A stretch of DNA of 9,707 bases from the NCBI RefSeq assembly GCF_018375725.1, contig NZ_JAHACR010000151.1, forward strand, positions 1 through 9,707, given 5' to 3'. Shown piece after piece: positions 6,590 through 9,707 of this stretch. Under the pieces are notes generated by a model. It made no database searches. It had not been told where the DNA came from and worked only from the letters and a program-made list of their open reading frames with translations. Both the position numbers and the translations under genes were made by a program. How positions within the stretch are numbered: the first letter of the stretch is position 1; every line of letters begins with the position of its first letter. This DNA is from Burkholderia sp. (GTDB lineage: Bacteria > Pseudomonadota > Gammaproteobacteria > Burkholderiales > Burkholderiaceae).

Positions 6590-7105
6590 ATGTCCATTTC
6601 GATGTATCAGGCCTCCGTGCCTGTCCTGATCCGCGGCCTGACCAATCTGCAGCACATCCTCGGCAAGGCACAGGCCCACGCGGCCGAAAAGCAGATCGAC
6701 CCTTCGGTGCTCCTCGGCGCGCGGCTGTTCCCGGACATGCTGCCGCTCGTGCGTCAGGTGTTCATCGCGACCGACATGGCGAAGGGTTGCGCCGCGCGAC
6801 TGTCCGGCGTCGAGCCGCCGGTCTACGAAGACGTCGAGAATACGTTCGACGAACTGCACGCGCGCATCCAGAAAACGATCGACTATCTGAAAGGCTTCGA
6901 CGCAACGCAGATCGACGGCTCGGAAGCCCGTCAGATCGTGCTGAAGATGCGCGTCGGGCCGCTCGAATTCGCCGGGCTCGCGTATCTGCTGGATTTCGTG
7001 ATGCCCAACTTCTATTTCCACGTCACGACCGCATACGACATCCTGCGTCACAACGGCGTCGAACTCAGCAAGTTCGACTTTCTCGGCCTCAGCAACAAAC
7101 CGTAA
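6590..7105 (+). CDS. DUF1993 family protein
   Basis: The 171-aa soluble protein appears mostly alpha-helical and has no signal peptide or membrane anchor. It matches DUF1993 as I know it: LFPDMLPLVRQVFIATDMAK (residues 46-65), ARLSGVEPPVYEDVENTFDELHARI (69-93), and the strongly conserved C-terminal block VMPNFYFHVTTAYDILRHNGVEL (137-159) ending in DFLGL. I recall DUF1993 being grouped with the DinB-like four-helix-bundle families, some of which use histidines to bind a metal. H144 and H154 here are candidates, but no activity is established. A longer form starting at 6575 is less likely because the GAGGAA site directs ribosomes to 6590. The gene lies inside the riboflavin region, yet has its own possible promoter and 450 and 223 bp of non-coding DNA on either side, so a role in flavin metabolism is not implied. 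Confidence 0.92.
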   Translation: MSISMYQASVPVLIRGLTNLQHILGKAQAHAAEKQIDPSVLLGARLFPDMLPLVRQVFIATDMAKGCAARLSGVEPPVYEDVENTFDELHARIQKTIDYLKGFDATQIDGSEARQIVLKMRVGPLEFAGLAYLLDFVMPNFYFHVTTAYDILRHNGVELSKFDFLGLSNKP

Positions 7106-7114
7106 GGCTTGCGG

Positions 7115-7149
7115 GCCGGCCGCGCGCAGGCAGACATGCCGCGGCCGGC
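7115..7149 (+). repeat. GC-rich hairpin after the DUF1993 gene
   Basis: GCCGGCCGCG (7115-7124) pairs perfectly with CGCGGCCGGC (7140-7149). GCA/TGC (7126-7128 with 7137-7139) extends the stem past a one-base bulge. It begins 9 nt after the stop codon, where a terminator stem would be expected, but no T tract follows. It may protect the 3' end of the message or act as a weak or Rho-assisted terminator. Confidence 0.5.
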
Positions 7150-7190
7150 GATGCGCGCCCAGCGCGCGATGGACGTGCATCGCCGTCTCC

Positions 7191-7218
7191 GCCGGCGGCC
7201 TTCGTCGGTGCCGGCGGC
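7191..7218. repeat. Short direct repeat in the ribB upstream spacer
   Basis: GCCGGCGGC occurs at 7191-7199 and again at 7210-7218, 19 bp apart. In DNA this rich in GC such a repeat may be chance. A GCGCGC-CCA-GCGCGC palindrome (7153-7167) lies just upstream. No function can be assigned. Confidence 0.3.
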
Positions 7219-7267
7219 ACGCGATCCGCGGCAAGTTGGCACGCGCGCGGCGCACCCTCGCCGCGCG

Positions 7268-7305
7268 CGCCAGCCGAAACCCCGCCCGGCTGGCGTAAAA
7301 TACGC
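7268..7305 (+). promoter_or_regulatory. Probable ribB promoter overlapped by an operator-like inverted repeat
   Basis: TAAAAT (7296-7301) is a good -10 box 27 nt before the ribB start, inside the small palindrome GCGTA-AAA-TACGC (7293-7305). CGCCAGCCG (7268-7276) and CGGCTGGCG (7287-7295) form a perfect 9-bp inverted repeat with a 10-bp spacer that abuts the -10. It therefore covers the place of the -35 (about 7273-7278, where no consensus is seen). A dimeric protein bound here would block or, with such a poor -35, activate transcription. Read as RNA it has no T tract, so it is not a standard terminator for the upstream gene. Confidence 0.5.
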
Positions 7306-7328
7306 ACTTTCCTCTTTCTCGCCCCCTT

Positions 7329-8468
7329 ATGACGCTCGCCACCACGCCCGACATCATCGCCGAGCTGAAAGCCGGCCGGATGGTCATCCTGGTCGACGAA
7401 GAAGATCGCGAAAACGAAGGCGATCTGGTGATCGCCGCCGAATTCGTCACGCCGGAAGCGATCAACTTCATGGCCAGGTACGGCCGCGGCCTGATCTGTC
7501 TGACGTTGACACAGGAGCGCTGCAAGCAATTGCACCTGCCGCTGATGACGTACCGCAACGGCACGCAATACGGCACCGCGTTCACGGTCAGCATCGAGGC
7601 GGCCGAAGGCGTGACGACCGGCATCTCGGCGGCCGACCGCGCCCATACGATCGCCACCGCGGTCGCGCACGACGTGCGTCCGGAGCACATCGTGCAGCCG
7701 GGCCACGTGTTCCCGATCATGGCGCAGCCGGGCGGCGTGCTCGTGCGTGCCGGTCATACGGAAGCCGGCTGCGACTTCACGGCGCTCGCGGGCCTCACGC
7801 CCGCCGCGGTCATCTGCGAAATCATCAAGGACGACGGGACGATGGCGCGCCTGCCCGACCTGATCGAGTTCGCGAAGGAACACAACCTGAAGATCGGCAC
7901 GATCGCCGACCTGATCCACTATCGCAGCCGCACCGAGTCGATCATCGAGCGCGTCGCCGAGCGCACGATGCAGACCGCGCACGGCACGTTCCGCGCGGTG
8001 CTGTACCGCGACCAGCCGACCGGCTCGCCGCATATCGCGCTGGTGCGCGGCACGCCGTCGCCGGATCAGGACACGCCCGTGCGCGTGCACGAGCCGCTGT
8101 CGGTGCTCGACCTGCTCGAGACCGGCGTATCGACGCATTCGTGGACGCTCGACGCCGCGATGCGCGAGATCGCGCAGCGCGACCTCGGCGTGATCGTGCT
8201 GCTCAACTGCGGCGACACGAAGGAACATCTGATCGACGTCTTCAAGGCGTTCGACGAGGAAGAGAAGGCCGCGGCGCTCAAGCGCCGGCCGGTCGATTTC
8301 AAGACGTTCGGCATCGGCGCGCAAATCCTGCGCGATGTCGGCGTCGGCAAGATGCAGGTGCTGTCGAACCCGCGCAAGCTGGGCAGCATGTCGGGCTACG
8401 GCCTCGAAGTCACGGGCTTCGTACCGATGCCGGGCAGCGCGGCCTGCGGCGCGACGCAGCAAGCGTGA
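7329..8468 (+). CDS. ribB: 3,4-dihydroxy-2-butanone-4-phosphate synthase fused to a degenerate GTP cyclohydrolase II-like domain (RibBX type)
   Basis: The 379-aa protein has two parts. Residues ~5-205 are a complete DHBP synthase, which makes the four-carbon riboflavin precursor from ribulose 5-phosphate. It has the acidic metal-binding DEEDRENEGD (23-32), TTGISAADR (96-104) and RAGHTEAGCDFTALAGL with H143. Residues ~210-370 align with GTP cyclohydrolase II, but the zinc cysteines are gone: where active enzymes read HSECLTGD..RCDCG, this one reads HEPLSVLD..VSTHSW (254-272). The catalytic RQEGRGIGL is replaced by LNCGDTKEHL (292-301). The late fold motif FGIGAQILRDVGVGKMQVLSNPRK (327-350) remains. 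Such proteins were described as RibBX in proteobacteria, so many databases wrongly call them ribBA. I expect RibB activity only and a separate ribA elsewhere. No Shine-Dalgarno precedes the ATG; the leader is pyrimidine-rich. It is 54 nt upstream of ribH. Confidence 0.95.
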   Translation: MTLATTPDIIAELKAGRMVILVDEEDRENEGDLVIAAEFVTPEAINFMARYGRGLICLTLTQERCKQLHLPLMTYRNGTQYGTAFTVSIEAAEGVTTGISAADRAHTIATAVAHDVRPEHIVQPGHVFPIMAQPGGVLVRAGHTEAGCDFTALAGLTPAAVICEIIKDDGTMARLPDLIEFAKEHNLKIGTIADLIHYRSRTESIIERVAERTMQTAHGTFRAVLYRDQPTGSPHIALVRGTPSPDQDTPVRVHEPLSVLDLLETGVSTHSWTLDAAMREIAQRDLGVIVLLNCGDTKEHLIDVFKAFDEEEKAAALKRRPVDFKTFGIGAQILRDVGVGKMQVLSNPRKLGSMSGYGLEVTGFVPMPGSAACGATQQA

Positions 8469-8522
8469 CCCGCCACGGCGCTTTCGCCCTGTAACCGTTC
8501 ATCCACATATACGGACAAGATC

Positions 8523-9026
8523 ATGGAAATCGGACAATACCAACCGAATCTCGAAGGCGACGGCCTGCGTATCGGCATTGTGCAATCCCGCTTCAACGAA
8601 CCGGTGTGCAACGGCCTCGCCGATGCGTGCGTCGAAGAACTGGAACGCCTCGGCGTCTCCGGCGAAGACGTGCTGCTGGTGTCGGTGCCCGGCGCACTCG
8701 AAATCCCGCTCGCCCTGCAGAAACTCGCCGAAAGCGGCCAGTTCGACGCGCTGATCGCGCTCGGCGCGGTGATCCGCGGCGAGACCTATCACTTCGAACT
8801 CGTGTCGAACGAGAGCGGCGCGGGCATCACCCGCATCGGCCTCGACTTCAATCTGCCGATCGCGAATGCGGTGCTGACGACCGAAACCGACGAGCAGGCC
8901 GTCGCACGCATGACCGAGAAGGGTCGTGACGCGGCGCGCGTCGCGGTCGAAATGGCGAACCTGACGATGGCGCTCGACCAGCTCGGCGACGAGGAAGAAG
9001 ACGACGAAGAGGAGGAGCGCGCATGA
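8523..9026 (+). CDS. ribH: 6,7-dimethyl-8-ribityllumazine synthase
   Basis: RibH condenses the RibB product with the RibD-derived pyrimidine to give lumazine, the substrate of RibE. The protein is 167 aa, slightly longer than the usual ~155 because of its tail. Motifs: SRFNEPVCNGL (22-32) near the substrate ring, VPGALEIPLA (55-64), GAVIRGETYHFELVSNES (81-98) with the catalytic histidine H90, and NAVLTTETDEQA (115-126). The C-terminus ends in ten consecutive acidic residues (156-165) followed by RA, outside the conserved fold. The GAG codons of this tail form the ribosome binding site of nusB, and the stop overlaps the nusB start (ATGA). A weak GGACAAG site precedes the ATG. The 54-nt gap from ribB shows no promoter, so ribB-ribH-nusB is probably one operon. 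Confidence 0.98.
   Translation: MEIGQYQPNLEGDGLRIGIVQSRFNEPVCNGLADACVEELERLGVSGEDVLLVSVPGALEIPLALQKLAESGQFDALIALGAVIRGETYHFELVSNESGAGITRIGLDFNLPIANAVLTTETDEQAVARMTEKGRDAARVAVEMANLTMALDQLGDEEEDDEEEERA
9010..9015 (+). promoter_or_regulatory. nusB: nusB ribosome binding site inside the ribH acidic tail
   Basis: A perfect AGGAGG lies 7 nt before the nusB ATG and is made from the GAG-GAG-GAG codons of the RibH tail. It fixes the nusB start at 9023 and shows the two genes are translationally linked. Confidence 0.85.
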
Positions 9027-9454
9027 AGAAGAGCGCCCGCCGACAATCGCGCGAACTGGCGACGCAAGGCCTGTATCAGTGGCTGCTGTCGAACGCTTCG
9101 TCAGGCGAGATCGACGTGCAACTGCGCGGCGCGCTGGGTTACGACAAAGCCGACAAGGATCTGCTCGACACGATCCTGCACGGTGTGATCCGCGAACACG
9201 CAACGCTCACGGAAGCCGTCGCGCCGTGCCTCGATCGCCCGATCGACCAGCTGTCGCCCGTCGAACGCGCGGTGCTGCTGATCGCGACGTTCGAACTCAG
9301 GCACCACGTCGAAACGCCGTACCGCGTGATCATCAATGAAGCCGTCGAGCTGACCAAGACGTTCGGCGGCTCCGACGGCTACAAGTACGTCAACGGTGTG
9401 CTCGACAAGCTCGCCGCGCAGTTGCGCCCCGCCGAGACGCAGGCGCGCCGCTGA
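9023..9454 (+). CDS. nusB: Transcription antitermination factor NusB
   Basis: NusB binds boxA RNA together with NusE (ribosomal protein S10) and is part of the antitermination complex on rRNA operons. The 143-aa length fits the family. Recognisable parts are the basic N-terminus KKSARRQSRELATQGLYQWLL (residues 2-22), where the Arg-rich helix contacts RNA in homologues. The core follows with DRPIDQLSPVERAVLLIATFEL (71-92) and TPYRVIINEAVELTKTFGGSDGYKYVNGVLDKLA (98-131), the most conserved block. The start overlaps the ribH stop and is served by a perfect Shine-Dalgarno sequence. The ribH-nusB pairing is widespread in bacteria, so the neighbourhood supports the call. An intrinsic terminator lies 7 bp after the stop. 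Confidence 0.98.
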   Translation: MKKSARRQSRELATQGLYQWLLSNASSGEIDVQLRGALGYDKADKDLLDTILHGVIREHATLTEAVAPCLDRPIDQLSPVERAVLLIATFELRHHVETPYRVIINEAVELTKTFGGSDGYKYVNGVLDKLAAQLRPAETQARR

Positions 9455-9461
9455 TCCCCCG

Positions 9462-9486
9462 ACGGGCGCTGACGCGCCCGTTTTTT
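9462..9486 (+). terminator. nusB: Intrinsic terminator after nusB
   Basis: ACGGGCGC (9462-9469) and GCGCCCGT (9474-9481) form an 8-bp perfect GC-rich stem with the loop TGAC, followed by six T residues (9481-9486). It closes the ribB-ribH-nusB unit and separates it from the aminotransferase gene, which must then have its own promoter or depend on read-through. Confidence 0.92.
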
Positions 9487-9520
9487 CGTTTACCGCCCGC
9501 CCCTTCCGACCGACCGATCG

Positions 9521-9707
9521 ATGAATACCACCGCCGATTCGCTCGTCACGCTCGCTGCCCGCGTCGACGCGATCCAGCCGTTCTATGTGATGGAACTGAT
9601 GAAGCAGGCCCAGCAGCTCGAAGCCGCCGGCCGCGACATCATCCATATGGGCATCGGCGAACCGGATTTCACCGCGCCGGAGCCGGTCGTCGAGGCCGCC
9701 GCCGCCG
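9521..9707 (+). CDS. Pyridoxal-phosphate-dependent aminotransferase, class I/II (N-terminal 62 residues; 3' end outside window)
   Basis: The visible N-terminus MNTTADSLVTLAARVDAIQPFYVMELMKQAQQLEAAGRDIIHMGIGEPDFTAPEPV carries the fold-type I aminotransferase signature IxMGIGEPDF (residues 41-50), which helps bind substrate in AspC/AlaC-like enzymes. The catalytic lysine and the substrate-specific region lie outside the window, so aspartate, alanine or another amino acid cannot be chosen. The ATG at 9521 is 34 nt after the nusB terminator. No good ribosome binding site or -10 is seen; a CCGA tandem (9506-9517) occupies that place. Confidence 0.9.
   Translation, partial: MNTTADSLVTLAARVDAIQPFYVMELMKQAQQLEAAGRDIIHMGIGEPDFTAPEPVVEAAAA

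Noticed and set aside
7106..7328. FMN riboswitch (RFN element) upstream of ribB
   Set aside because: I looked for the conserved GGGYGAAATTC start and the other RFN blocks here and in 6140-6589 and found none; the hairpins present do not match its multi-branch layout.
7329..8468. Calling the gene bifunctional ribBA with GTP cyclohydrolase II activity
   Set aside because: The zinc cysteines and the catalytic RQEGRGIGL stretch are missing, so only the RibB activity is supported.
9506..9517. CCGA tandem repeat before the aminotransferase gene as a phase-variation tract
   Set aside because: Three units of 4 bp are too few to suggest slippage control; it is likely chance.

Overview
The window reads as a chromosomal segment of a Burkholderia-type beta-proteobacterium, most likely from the B. 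cepacia complex or a close relative. The grounds are high GC, the strong GC third-position bias, the protein sequences themselves, and the gene order hemL - ribD - ribE - ribB - ribH - nusB - aminotransferase. The genus call comes from recalled family knowledge, not from a database search. All genes inside the window look intact; only the first and last are cut by the window edges. I see no tRNA, rRNA, CRISPR array, insertion sequence or prophage gene.

Left part (1-2480). The window opens in the C-terminal half of an RpiR/HexR-type sugar-phosphate regulator, probably the regulator half of the fused Burkholderia glucokinase-HexR protein. It is followed by a strong intrinsic terminator with a 19-bp perfect stem. 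Facing it on the minus strand is a Bcr/CflA-type drug-efflux MFS transporter. A 246-bp divergent region with an operator-like inverted repeat separates the transporter from the next plus-strand gene.

Middle (2478-7105). A 151-aa EVE/PUA-like single-domain protein precedes a tight cluster of hemL, ribD and ribE, with gaps of 13 and 14 nt. HemL makes 5-aminolevulinate for tetrapyrroles. RibD (deaminase/reductase) and RibE (riboflavin synthase) catalyse middle and last steps of riboflavin synthesis. A 450-bp stretch without a convincing gene, but with several inverted repeats, leads to a DUF1993 protein.

Right part (7106-9707). A hairpin-rich 223-bp spacer carries a probable promoter covered by a 9-bp inverted repeat. 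It precedes a RibB-RibX protein, whose DHBP-synthase half is intact and whose GTP-cyclohydrolase-II-like half has lost its zinc and catalytic residues. Then come ribH (lumazine synthase) and nusB (antitermination factor). These two overlap by ATGA, and the nusB ribosome binding site lies inside the codons of an acidic RibH tail. An intrinsic terminator closes the unit, and a PLP-dependent aminotransferase begins just before the window ends.

Together the cluster encodes every dedicated riboflavin-pathway enzyme except an active GTP cyclohydrolase II (and the poorly defined phosphatase), so a separate ribA should exist elsewhere in the genome. I found no FMN riboswitch signature. The least explained pieces are the RibX domain, the operator-like repeat over the ribB promoter, the structured 6140-6589 spacer, and the solo EVE-like protein.
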